Shown: one piece after another, positions 54,645 through 64,000 of the stretch
How positions within the stretch are numbered: position 1 is the first letter of the stretch
Layout of the letters: every line of letters starts with the position of its first letter
Origin: Isoetes taiwanensis
Taxonomy: Eukaryota; Streptophyta; Lycopodiopsida; Isoetales; Isoetaceae
Length of the DNA: 64,000 nt
Direction of reading: 5' to 3'
Assembly (NCBI GenBank): GCA_021234155.1
Contig: JAJEKV010000002.1
Location: 33,619,123-33,683,122, forward strand
Translations under genes and position numbers: made by a program
Notes under the pieces: model-generated
Database searches by the model: none
The model's input: only the letters and a program-made list of their open reading frames with translations
Told to the model about the DNA's origin: nothing

Positions 54645-55790
54645 TTTCTACCTATTTTTGTAGTTGCAACCAATCTAGGTAATACACGATGTATATGATT
54701 GTCTGTCTCCTGTATTCTAATCATCAACTGCTCAGTTCAATTGTTGCACAGACATCCTTATGACATGATCAAACTCTTCAAATTGGTGACGAATGATGTT
54801 AAATATCGTGGAGAAATCTAGGGTTTAGGCACCAATGTCTTTCGATTGCGGGATTAGACTATTACCTTGTTTTTCTAACGGCCCATTATCTAGTCATTTA
54901 GAAAATACAATATCTAAGTATTTTATCGCTCAATTAGGGGTGTCACAATGAAGGTAAATTTAGGGTCAGATAAAAATTAATGCCTTAGGGTACTATAGAT
55001 GGGTGTAATTTACGTTTTTATTGTTGACACTAATCAACTTGGCCTTTCTTTTGCGAAGATACAAATGCCAATGTCTGGTAACATATATTCATTATGTGAG
55101 CATTACGCTTACAACTGTATACGGACATAACAAATATATATTGTAGACCCAAATTTTACTTGAAGAAAAAGTATATATTCCATCGCTTGATGGATGAAAG
55201 ATTCGCCAAAGTTGCTACAACTCAAATTGAAGCCCGAAACAAAATCGCCAACATAACTAATCGAAAAAAGCTAAAATTCGCCTCACATTCTAAATTACAC
55301 CTATGATAATAAATTATATTTCATTCCTCAATAGCTAAAGTTAGTTTATTGAAGTTGTATAAGAATGGGAAAAAATAACTTGTAAACCAAATTGTATTTT
55401 CCATTAGAATAAAATATTTTTTTTGTTCAGAAAAAATTGCCCACATATTAATTAATAAAAATATAAAGACACTAGAAAATCACCCATGGTTAATAACATA
55501 AAATACAAGAATTTGGCGCCGGCTCCTTGTAAGTTTCAGAAACTGTACTTTGCAAGTGCTTAAGGTTAAAATAAAGATTTGATATTGGGAATTTATGAAA
55601 GATGTAAATATCAATCTCCAACATATGTAGGTCCCTTTAATTTTAAATAGTCTATGATTATTTTGCGAGCTACGAATTACTCATGATAGTGGTCTATTAG
55701 AGATGTTAAGATCTCTAATGTTGACAATATTTGAGCTACTAAAATGTGCTCCTCTAGTTTGATGATACTGAATTTGTAGTTATGGACAAC
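54645..55790. other. hAT interior, no recognised content
   Basis: AT-rich DNA with no exon I can identify. Confidence 0.4.
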
Positions 55791-55799
55791 ACTGTAAAA

Positions 55800-55960
55800 A
55801 GTGAATAGATTTTTGTCAGTGCAATTCCTCTAAATGATGTGAACTCCACTTAACTACAATACCTTTCCATGAACAATAGATGCATTGCATGAGCTTCAAG
55901 CTTAAAAGTTCGAGGTAATCGATTTTCAAATGCTTGCTCTAAACTAAGTGCCTTCAAATT
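55800..55960 (-). pseudogene. Possible LRR-type fragment of a resistance-like gene
   Basis: The minus strand reads MLSKLNLKALSLEQAFENRL then PRTFKLEAH, resembling the L-x-x-L-x-L...LP-x-x-F pattern of NLR leucine-rich repeats. It is short and has no other support. Confidence 0.3.
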
Positions 55961-56014
55961 CAACTTCGACAACATGCTAATCTTTGTTAATGAGCAGCTT
56001 CAGGTCTAGCTGCT

Positions 56015-56127
56015 TGGCGTATTGCCCCTTTACACTCTCTAACAGATGAGCGTCCTTAGTCAGCTTCAAAGCATTCCAGCCTATGTGTGGTACTTTCAGC
56101 CCATTGGAAGGGTCAAATTGCTCAACA
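56015..56127 (-). pseudogene. HISN4 (imidazole glycerol phosphate synthase) downstream exon fragment
   Basis: After a CAGGCAG acceptor the minus strand reads VEQFDPSNGLKVPHIGWNAL then KDAHLLESV. This matches the glutaminase-domain block with the conserved VPHIGWN of HisH/HISN4. It belongs with the exons at 57605-58284 but is separated from them by USB1 and LRR fragments. Confidence 0.75.
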
Positions 56128-56642
56128 CTGCCTGATATTATTCAAAGGCCATCCACTGCAATAGTAGCCCCAAATATACTAATGTTACTTTGAGGAAAAA
56201 GAGATGAAGGTTGCAATGAATGTCATGTCAATATTTTTAGCTTTTTGAACAAACGATACACTTCGCAATTTTTTTCCAAATTTAGGAAAAATGCTTGATG
56301 GAAATTTGAAACTTAAGAACAACTTTTGTTGTTGCAAATATATCTTTTATTTGAAGCCGCCTTAATTGGAATGGTTGCCGGATTTGTATACCAGTTTTTA
56401 TGCACCCTAACCTTCACAAAGTACTTTGTATGGGCATGACTACACACAATTCCTACTTACAATAAACTGATTAAATTAATGTTGGATTCATGTGAGACCC
56501 ATGAACCATTTTCATTATAACCTATTATTAAAGTCATCAGCGACAGCTATGATGCGTTGCTCACTGCTTTGATTTCCATATCCAATAATCTTGTTGGCCA
56601 GCTTTGCAATTAACTTCTGATAATATATATGACCAGAAAACA

Positions 56643-56852
56643 TCTGAGCTTTTGTTCAATACATCAGCAACTTTTTGCAACTCATCACGGATATCACCTA
56701 CTGCCCAAGCAAGAGAAATGTGGGGGCGAGGATTCTGCAAGCATGAAATAGCATAAACTCAGATTACAAAATTGACTCGACAGCAAGGTTCCATATACCT
56801 CGTAAAATGATGGTAAATTGTGAAGCTTAAAAGCTTCATTCACAAAGTTGAC
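56643..56852 (-). pseudogene. USB1-like U6 snRNA phosphodiesterase, two exon fragments
   Basis: Exon 56852-56799 reads QVNFVNEAFKLHNLPSFYE with a GTATAT donor. Exon 56734-56643 reads NPRPHISLAWAVGDI then RDELQKVADVL. Together they form the C-terminal H-x-S block (PHIS) of the 2H phosphoesterase USB1, which trims U6 RNA 3' ends. The N-terminal H-x-S motif is absent. This is a fragment captured in the hAT element. Confidence 0.75.
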
Positions 56853-57289
56853 CTGCCTCGATACATTCTAACACTGGTGACAATCGGAGATGAAAAAAGG
56901 TAACAAAGATGCCATCAGACCTGTTAAATATGCCCTGGCCTCAAAGGTAAATCTGCTAGTGTGGCAGAATTTTTAAGAAGAGATGCTCTATTTGGTAAAG
57001 CATATGTTGGAGAAGAATCCGCTCGGGTTTAGAACAGCTCCAACCTGTTGCACAGGAACATCTAACTAGTTGGCTCGTGGATGCTAACACCTACTGTTCG
57101 TGGGACTTAGTTGCTGCAATGGACCTGTCTAAGGAGTATCTGCTGCATGCTTGACTGCGCAGGATATTTGGACATGATGCAAAGCTGCCAGCTCTTAGAA
57201 GGAGAAACTTGGAATGTAGTCTTGCACCTCTGGAATAATTTCGGGCACTCTAATGCATTAACAAATTCCCGTGCTACTAAACACCTTTT

Positions 57290-57551
57290 TGAGCTCCTGT
57301 GTCTTGACTTGTTGCTGAAATTAGGAGGAAACAAATTCCAAGGTCACATACCTGGTGGGATTGGAAGGTTAGTCCATCTTAGCAGTATGCTTAACATAAG
57401 CTCAAATAATTTAACCGGCAGTATACCGGCAGAGCTAGATGCCCTCAATGTGCTTGAGAAATTGGACATCTCAAACAACAAACTGGAAGGCACTATTCCT
57501 GACAGCCTGTCTGAAGGGATCTTGTTTAGTTGCTCCCTCACAATATGCTAG
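57290..57551 (+). pseudogene. Leucine-rich-repeat (receptor kinase-type) fragment
   Basis: Three LRR units of the plant extracellular type are visible: LKLGGNKFQGHIPGGIGRL, LNISSNNLTGSIPAELDAL and LDISNNKLEGTIPDSLSEG, after which the frame leaves the family and stops. There is no signal peptide, membrane segment or kinase. It lies on the strand opposite to the HISN4 exons and ends about 50 bp from them, as expected for a captured piece. Confidence 0.85.
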
Positions 57552-57604
57552 CTGTAACCATGAAAGTGGGAAACATCAAGGCTGGAAAGGAAACAGATAA
57601 TGAC

Positions 57605-58284
57605 CTGGTCCACTTTCCTCCCCATAATCAAATAGAAGTTGTAGGCCCAGGCATATACCAAGAAAGGGTCGATCTTCTTTAATGTAATCACGTAAAGGGT
57701 CTAGAAGCCTGCAATAAATAGAACTGAAAGAAATGCTAGGTGAGAAATAGGACACATACAAATGTAGAAGTGTTTTAATAAGTTGGATGAAAATGTTAGA
57801 ATACAGACCTTTTGCTTTGAAGGGCATGTACTGCAGATGCAAATGAACCTACCCCCGGAAAAATCAGACGTTTTGCACTCTGTATATCTTCAGGGCTAGA
57901 AACTTGCAATCCCCACAGCATTATGTAATATAGCTTGATTATCCAGCTTAATGACCCTGCAAATGAAGGAAAACTTACATCTTTGATTCTAAAGCCCATA
58001 AGATGGATGGCATTTCGAACACTGCGCACATTACCAGCCCCATAGTCCATAACGTCACTTCTAACCTTCCATAATTTCAAATGGCATTAATCTTTACTGA
58101 GATACCTAGATGCTGATGTATTAAAACACTCACCTGCATCATCTGAAGTATGAGCTCGAACTGTTATGTCACGATGACTAGCGTGGAGACGGATTATTGA
58201 AGCTGCTGTACCAACTGAGGAAGGAACAAATCTTCTTGCATGAAAATTCTCATAATGGATCGGGGGAATCACAGTGGCCGCCAT
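57605..58284 (-). pseudogene. HISN4 5' region: transit peptide and glutamine amidotransferase exons
   Basis: Exon 1 (58284-58134) starts MAATVIPPIHYENFHARRF, a Ser/Arg/Ala-rich stretch consistent with a plastid transit peptide. Exon 2 (58065-57979) has MDYGAGNVRSVRNAIHLMGF. Exon 3 (about 57916-57803) has SPEDIQSAKRLIFPGVGSFA. Exon 4 (57708-57605) has KEDRPFLGICLGLQLLFDYG, including the catalytic Cys of the class I glutaminase (GICLGLQ). Donors and acceptors are mostly intact; the acceptor of exon 3 seems altered (GCAA). HISN4 makes imidazole glycerol phosphate in histidine synthesis. The cyclase half is missing, so this is a DNA-level capture inside the hAT element. Confidence 0.88.
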
Positions 58285-58658
58285 GCTTGTGGGGTTTTTT
58301 TAATCTCAAAAACTTGTGAAGAAATTCTCACATTTCAATTCAAAACAGAAATCCTAGGTCATCTTCTTCCTGCGTACTCTGTTTCCTGCAATCAACACGA
58401 TATGGGGCATAAGCTCTCTCGCACGCATGCACAACTTGCAGTCCACAGCTCCCAACTAGTCCGCAGACGCCCCCGCCGGAAGCTTTTCCGATGCCAAATG
58501 TAATTTTTTTTAGGTTTTTTTGCCCTGAAAGATTTATTTTTGGATTTTTTTTTTGCCGGAAAATCACTTTTTTTTTTGCTATTAATCATATATATAGGAA
58601 GATAATAGGTGCTCATAATTTTTACCCTGATGAAAATTTAGGCTTAAGGGCTACCCTG

Positions 58659-58821
58659 GTGTCAAGGCCAGAGCACGGGCCCAAAAAACCCCCCCGAAGC
58701 AGCTTGCCCGAAAAGTCCTCTCCCGAAGGCCCTGGCGACTGACGGGCAACCTCCCCTATCCAGAACCATGATTTGGCTCTTCCATTCGGACCAGAGCATC
58801 GACATTGCCCTGGGGACCAAC
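58659..58821 (+). repeat. R1 repeat continuation after the hAT element
   Basis: Starts with the second GTGTCAAG copy and continues GCCAGAGCACGGGCCC as in the copy at 52676-52830. It stops at GGGACCAACTC, where a T-run begins. Confidence 0.9.
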
Positions 58822-59936
58822 TCTTTTTTTTTTTTTTTTTTTTTTGAAGGCAAGGTGGTTTTCTATTAATATAGAAGATGTTACAACATTTGATCTTCCA
58901 AAATCAGATAGGAAGAATAAGCACAATGAAGCCCTATTGGCCAGATAAATGATATGCTCAAACAGCTTCCTTATATCAATAACTGATGAGAAATACAAGT
59001 AACAGAATAATAAACCTTTTTCCTTGAAAGCTTATGCCACCATTTTTGAGCCTGTAAGCAAAGGATAACAAAAAGCGCGCTGAAGTATAACAGTCCTCCA
59101 ACGGCCCTCAAGCTTATTAGTACTTGAGTTTGACTCAGGCATATCAGAACCTGGCCTAAAGAGCTACAAGCATATCAGTACTTGAGCCATGTAAAAAGTT
59201 CCAAGCATAGCAGTACTTGAAACATTTTTCCATCCCTAGCTCGCATAAACTGTAGAGAACCGATAGACCAAAGAGCCCCATATCTCCCAGTGTATCATTT
59301 ACCCTAGAAGTCAATGCTGCATTGTCGGGATTGTATTCTGCATCCTTAATACTTACAGAAACAAAAGTGATTGCTCAGCGTCAATAAAAAGAATAAATCA
59401 CCTGTTTTTTTTGTACATACTCTGCCATGCTGTTGATGCTTCCTGCTAGCAAGGAAAGAAGCAAAAACGGACTTGGAAGGTTTTCTTCCCAAAAACAATG
59501 TATGATATTCCCTGCTGGAATTTGCATATCCAAAGTCTTCTTTACATAATCTGGAGTTTCTATCCCCGTCGCTTTATAGGCCAGTATCCCAATCTATTGG
59601 GCTTACCCTTTCTGCGTGTCTGGAGTAGACATAGTGGGTAGACAACAAAGAAAGAAAATATCTGTCTCATAGCTTGTATACTACCAAAGGAAGATGCCAC
59701 GTTAGTGGATGGATTACCTGAAACCCCAGATTAAGGCCGCCAGAAAGGAGGATGGTTACACGCAGCCAACAGATCTGACGACTGTTTTTGAGAAGGAGGA
59801 ACAGATCCAAGCCCTGCTAGCATGCCATCAGCAACACTTTGCCCCATATTCCAGTTGCTTGGAGCAGCAAGAAGGGGAGGCGGCCGCCTGCCCTAGTTGC
59901 TTCCGCCTAACCGCCCTAACATATAATCCAAAATAG
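58822..59936 (-). mobile_element. LINE-like insertion in R1 (poly(A) as a 22-T run)
   Basis: R1 breaks at GGGACCAACTC and resumes at GCCAGAAGACCACTCACTC (59937). The 1.1-kb insert opens with a 22-T run and TATTAATATAGAAGATGTTAC, like the 3' ends of plant L1-type elements read on the minus strand. A 75-codon plus-strand frame at 59709-59936 is unrecognised. I see no clean target duplication, and no reverse transcriptase. Confidence 0.55.
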
Positions 59937-61078
59937 CCAGAAGACCACTCACTCTCCCAGAAGCGCCAAAGTAGCTCCTCGTAGTCAATTGGCATGGGAG
60001 GTGGATGCTGAATACTGCCATGTAGGCAGCACGCGTTCCTTTCTCATGCGTAACGGACCGTGTAACTTGGTCTCTAGGGTAATTTTGCCATTCTGGACGA
60101 TGTGGCGAAGTCGAATCTCCATTCCGGGGCCTCCACAGTGCCCAAACGACAAAACACTTCGGTTTCTACACGGTCGCCCGCAGGACGCTCTGCGGTTTGA
60201 TAAGTTCCCCCAGACCGATCTTGGATTTTTTGGACCTGCCCGAAGCAGGGCCCATGAACGGAGGATTCAACGGTCGGATAGGGGAACCAAGCTTCGGGAG
60301 GGTGGTCATTAGCGTGCGGCCCCCCGGAGGATCGCTGCCAGGAAAGGCTGCCTCGGGAACTTTTTTGGGTCCCGCCTCCTGGGGTCCTTGCTCTCCCCTC
60401 CTGTGATGAGGCCTTGCAAGGTCTTGGCCTTGTTTGACTTGGGGAAGGGTCCCGGCTCGGCTGCCCAACAACGGGCTGCACGGACCGCTCTAATGCTAAC
60501 TCCTTGATCGAAACCTTGTCTAGAAATTTGGAAAATTGACATGTATGCTGGTGATGACTTAAGAAGCCAGCTGGCAAAAAATCGTAATTTAATTCCGTTC
60601 TATACATTAATTACGAATTTATGGATGCCTTGCAACTGCAAAAGCGCACGTCGACTTTGGATTGCTACATCAGGAGGAGGGCAGATCCAAACTCTATTAT
60701 GCCAGTTCTGCTTGCTTCGTGTTCCCAAGTGCATCTTCTCGGCCAGGTCCCAGCTGCAAAGGACCAAAACTCGGCCCCCAAAACGCAAACCCTCCAAGAA
60801 CCTGTCAACTCACAGGGTTTACGTTTCGGAGGCCCTATCCTTGTCAGATTCGTCCACGACCTTGCGCCATGTCTTGAAGTAGTGGGGGGTGTCAAGATCA
60901 GAGCACGGGCCCTAAAACCCCCCGAAGCAGCTTGCCCGAAAAGTCCTCTCCCGAAGGCCCTGGCGACTGACGGGCAAGCTTCCCTATCCGGAACCGTGAT
61001 TTGGCTCTTACATTGGGACCAGAGCATCGACATTGCCCTGGGGACCAACTTTCGTGGCCAGAAGACCACTCATGTTCA
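59937..61078 (+). repeat. R1 repeat, further unit
   Basis: Contains the anchor GTGATGAGGCCTTGCAAGG at 60403 and all landmarks of the R1 unit. It ends at GCCAGAAGACCACTCATG, where unrelated sequence begins. Confidence 0.9.
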
Positions 61079-61089
61079 CCCAATTGAGA

Positions 61090-61700
61090 AATGACATTTT
61101 GACATCGCGGGGACATTGCATGCATTAGGGTTTTTTTTAGATTAAAAAAGGGCCTTCAAAACATGCCAACTAAGCCAAATGAAGATAAATGAACTACTAA
61201 TCAGAAATCAGAGCCTGACGGGTCCAGTCAGCAAAATTGTTGTAACTAACTCACTGGATCACATTTTCTAGCATAACTATTGACAGAAAAGTCTAAATGA
61301 GCTCTCGTTTAGTGCAATAGATAGATCTCGTTGAGATCTTTCCAACCTTAGGTGCTTTTCACATATTTTAACCACTTATGATTGTCAAAACTCAAAAAAA
61401 TATGGTTTTTACTATTTTTTACTATCTTACGGGGCTAAAAGATATGCAAACCACCCAAAGTTGGAAAGATCTCAATGAGATCTATCTATTGCACCAAACA
61501 AGAGCTCATTTGGACTTTTCTATCAACACTTATGCTAGAAAATGTGATCTAGTGAGTTAGTTATAACTGTTTTGCTGACTGGATTACCAATTCTATTTTC
61601 TGATTGGTAGTTCATATAGCTTAGTCAGCAGTTCTTAGAAGGCCCTTTTATGATCTCAAAAAATCCCTAATGCGACGTCTTTTGTTATAGTGATGTCATT
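61090..61700. mobile_element. 611-bp foldback (MITE-like) element
   Basis: AATGACAT at 61090 and ATGTCATT at 61693-61700 bound two long, imperfect inverted arms of roughly 250 bp. Examples: CATTAGGG...GGGCCTTC and its inverse at about 61640-61676; CCAGTCAGCAAAA and GTTAGTTATAACTGTTTTGC; AGATCTCGTTGAGATCT and AGATCTCAATGAGATCT. The loop is at about 61345-61440. No coding capacity. Confidence 0.8.
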
Positions 61701-61713
61701 TACATTATTTTTT

Positions 61714-62552
61714 ATTTTGCTACATATTCTAAACGAGGTGCACCCTGGACTACCACAGTCGTCGGATCTGTCAATCCGACGGCCCAGACTGTATGTTGGA
61801 GCCTCTGGACACCTCTCGTTTCAATTATGCTCAATTATGATTGGGGGACACCTATGATTTTAAGATGTCGAATACGAGTTTGCCTAAGGTTTTGATGGTA
61901 TATCGAGCCTCTATACAGTTTCACTTAAGCTTTTAGAATATGAAATACGGGGATTCGAACCTCTACCAAAATAACTCAATGTCCTAATAAGACTACTTTA
62001 ACCAATCTAACCAGTGAGCTAATGTGACTATTTTTTATCTTAAATCTATGTTTTTTTTTATAATAACCCATTGAATTGTTTTAGGGATATGGTCTATGGT
62101 TTCAAGAATTATATCTATATCAAATCCCCACGAACCTCCCATTTATTTTGCTACATATTCTAAACGAGGTGCACCACGGACTACCACGAGTCGTCGGATC
62201 TGTCAAATCCGGCGGCCCGGATCAGATGTTGGAGCCTCTGGACACCTCTCGTTTCGATTATGCTCAATTATGATTGTCGAATACGAGTTTGCCTAAGGTT
62301 TTGATGGTATATCGAGCCTCTATACGGTTTCACTTAAGCTTTTAGAATATGAAATACGGGGATTCGAACCTCTACCAAAATAACTCAATGTCCTAATAAG
62401 ACTACTTTAACCAATCTAACCAGTGAGCTAATGTGACTATTTTTTATCTTAAATCTATGTTTTTTTTATAATAACCCATTGAATTGTTTTAGGGATATGG
62501 TCTATGGTTTCAAGAATTATATCTATATCAAATCCCCCTGGAACCCCCTGTT
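61714..62552. repeat. Tandem duplication (431-bp period) containing a tRNA-like SINE
   Basis: ATTTTGCTACATATTCTAAACGAGG starts at 61714 and 62145 (given here as its first 20 bases, ATTTTGCTACATATTCTAAA), and a third start lies at 62553. Read on the minus strand each copy has TAGCTCACTGGTTAG (A-box-like; inverse at 62011-62021 and 62420-62430) followed by GGTTCGAATCC (B box; inverse at 61951-61961 and 62360-62370), about 50 bp apart as in tRNA-derived SINEs. Confidence 0.8.
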
Positions 62553-62569
62553 ATTTTGCTACATATTTG

Positions 62570-62960
62570 ATCCTGGGGCATGTTTAAGCCTAGAGGCAAT
62601 GCTTGAGCCTAAGAGGCTTGTTTGAACCTAGGTGGCATGTTCGACCCTAAGGGAAATGCAGCGCCTACACGTGGTATTTTGTTATTGCGACGTCATATAC
62701 AGTATTTTTTATTTTAGCATGTGACTTGTTTGATCCCAGGTCGCATGTTTGAGTCACACGTCATGTTTGAACCTAGTTGACATGTTTGATGTAAGTGGCA
62801 TATTTTAGCCACATGTAATGTTTGAGCCTAGGTGGCAACATGTCATTGTGACGTCATGTGTTGTATTTTTTTCTCTAGTTTATGTGGCATATATTTGATC
62901 TTCCGTTGGAGCCTAGGTGGCATATTCGAGTCTAGGGGCAATGCTTGAGCCTATGTGGCT
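62570..62960. repeat. Minisatellite related to 23881-24390, inverse orientation
   Basis: Units of the type GAGCCTAGGTGGCATGTTTG and its variants, the reverse complement of the ATGCCACCTAGGCTC units at 23881. They are more diverged here. Confidence 0.75.
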
Positions 62961-63154
62961 TTTTTGAGCCCATGTTGCACCCGTTCTTTCCTCCGATATA
63001 ATGTATACCAAAAAAGGGGAAAAAAAAGAATTGAATTAAATTGGTTTTTATCGCACACGAAGACCAATAGACATAGCCTATCAGAAGGATTGCACTGAGG
63101 ATGTGCATAATATTAGGCATATAGAATTTAATGATCGTCTCCTCTAGGTGCTAA

Positions 63155-64000
63155 CTAGAAGTCGTCATTGTTAGCATTGCCAACATTTATATCAAAATGC
63201 ATGAAGTACATCTGTATTTCGTGGAATTGCTCTGGTGTAAGATGCTGCATGAGAGCTGGTGGTCCAACCTCTTGATGCTCATTTTCGGGTAAGTTTAAAT
63301 GCCCTGATCTGCCAGAGGGCTCTTCAGACGTTATTGACTCCTCTAGCACAACACCTTGGAATATTGGGCGTCTCCTCGGTATAGTTTGTATGATAAACCA
63401 CCATGTTGGGTCTTATCGATCGGTAAAGAAAACAATCTGGTCAAAGAAGCTGGACGTGAGATTGATATTGATGGTCTAAATTTTGAAGTTGGATATGTAT
63501 ATGTGTGTACCTGTTCACAGTTGTCTGGAAGGACAAGCGTCTCACTACCAGGGTACAGTTTGCTAGAGTTGATAGCGAAAAAGCCACTTGTTCTATCATA
63601 CTTTACTGTAGGCCTGGCCCCCCTTAATTGAAGGTCAAACCAATCGATATCGAATATGAAGGTCTTGAAATTGCCACCAACATCCACCTCCATTATAGTC
63701 TTTAACTTCCCGACCCAATCACAGGTGGCTTCCTGACGATTACGATCGGCAACACTTGATTGAAACTCCATCGTGAATGATGCCATGACTCCGCAGTCAC
63801 AAGTCTTCCTGTGTATGTCAAGAGAACTCACACAATAGTGGGTCCCATGCCACCATATCGAGGAGTAAGATATATACTGTCAAAAGCACCATTAATATCA
63901 ATAGATACAATAACATCAAAAGAAAATACTCGATTTCGACATCAACATAATTTGTTGCAAGTACCTTTTTCATGACACCTTGTGCATATGCCCATTCCGT
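63155..64000 (-). pseudogene. CACTA (En/Spm) transposase C-terminal part with DUF4216-like domain, partial
   Basis: The minus strand enters from beyond the window with TEWAYAQGVMKK and a GTACTT donor. It continues CDCGVMASF, CDWVGKLKTIMEVDVGGNFK, FDIDWFD, SGFFAINSSKLYPGSETLVL and PDNCEQ. This is the order of the DUF4216 domain that follows the TNP2 transposase in CACTA elements. A 74-bp intron (63510-63437) leads to IVFFTDR, then WWFIIQTIPRRRPIFQGVVL and EESITSEEPSGRSG, to a stop at 63155. An in-frame TAA after FTDR (about 63415) suggests decay. The catalytic part lies outside the window. Confidence 0.78.

Larger units (their letters stand above)
53810..58658. mobile_element. hAT element (4849 bp) carrying captured gene fragments
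   Basis: The termini are perfect 17-bp inverted repeats, CAGGGTAGCCCTTAAGC. The 8-bp target duplication GTGTCAAG (53802-53809 and 58659-58666) interrupts the R1 sequence, which continues cleanly on the other side. CAGGG termini with an 8-bp duplication define the hAT superfamily. No hAT transposase is visible. Instead it carries exons of HISN4, USB1 and an LRR protein on both strands, plus a large palindrome at 54497-54644: a pack-type, non-autonomous element. Confidence 0.92.

Overview
The window is nuclear DNA of a land plant with a large, repeat-rich genome. Introns follow GT-AG rules. Host-gene fragments include a trihelix transcription factor, a DExH helicase, a GH9 glucanase, histidine-biosynthesis HISN4, a U6 phosphodiesterase and an LRR protein. 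A sperm-tail PG-rich repeat (STPGR) fragment points to a lineage with motile sperm: a fern, lycophyte, bryophyte, cycad or Ginkgo. A fern or lycophyte is my best guess, by inference only. Most of the window is transposable elements, their relics and tandem repeats. The only intact host-type gene I see is the trihelix gene at 37173-38126.

Layout. 1-2400: exon fragments of four unrelated genes packed together. 3012-3325: one end of a CACTA element. 5991-18465: a large element with inverted terminal repeats and two head-to-head genes. On the minus strand is a transposase-like gene with a DNxxxENKN...GHTHDQID signature. On the plus strand is an intron-containing gene joining a ParB-like domain to a beta-class DNA amino-methyltransferase. 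About 22 copies of a palindrome (core GTGTATTCYRGAATACAC) lie in the shared promoter and in the methyltransferase introns, many about 42 bp apart. A 4.1-kb CACTA element (9387-13480) has split the transposase-like gene. 18466-37000: mostly degenerate repeats, a LINE 3' end and minisatellites. 37173-38126: trihelix gene. 38690-39590: GC-rich GATCCC repeats. 42628-49514: an unrecognised Arg-rich gene, a broken DDE-like gene, a FCP1-like gene split by a 488-bp foldback element with tRNA-like arms, and a broken SET-domain gene. 51310-61078: a roughly 1.1-kb tandem repeat (called R1 here), interrupted by a 4.85-kb hAT element (8-bp target duplication) carrying exons of HISN4, USB1 and an LRR protein, and by a LINE-like insertion. 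61090-62960: foldback element, tRNA-like tandem duplication and minisatellite. 63155-64000: C-terminal part of a CACTA transposase, running off the window.

The most interesting object is the 5991-18465 element. A putative transposase and a DNA-modifying enzyme share one mobile unit, with helically spaced palindromes that could be binding sites for the ParB-like or methyltransferase product. This copy is damaged (frameshifts, stops, nested insertion), so an intact relative elsewhere in the genome should be sought.
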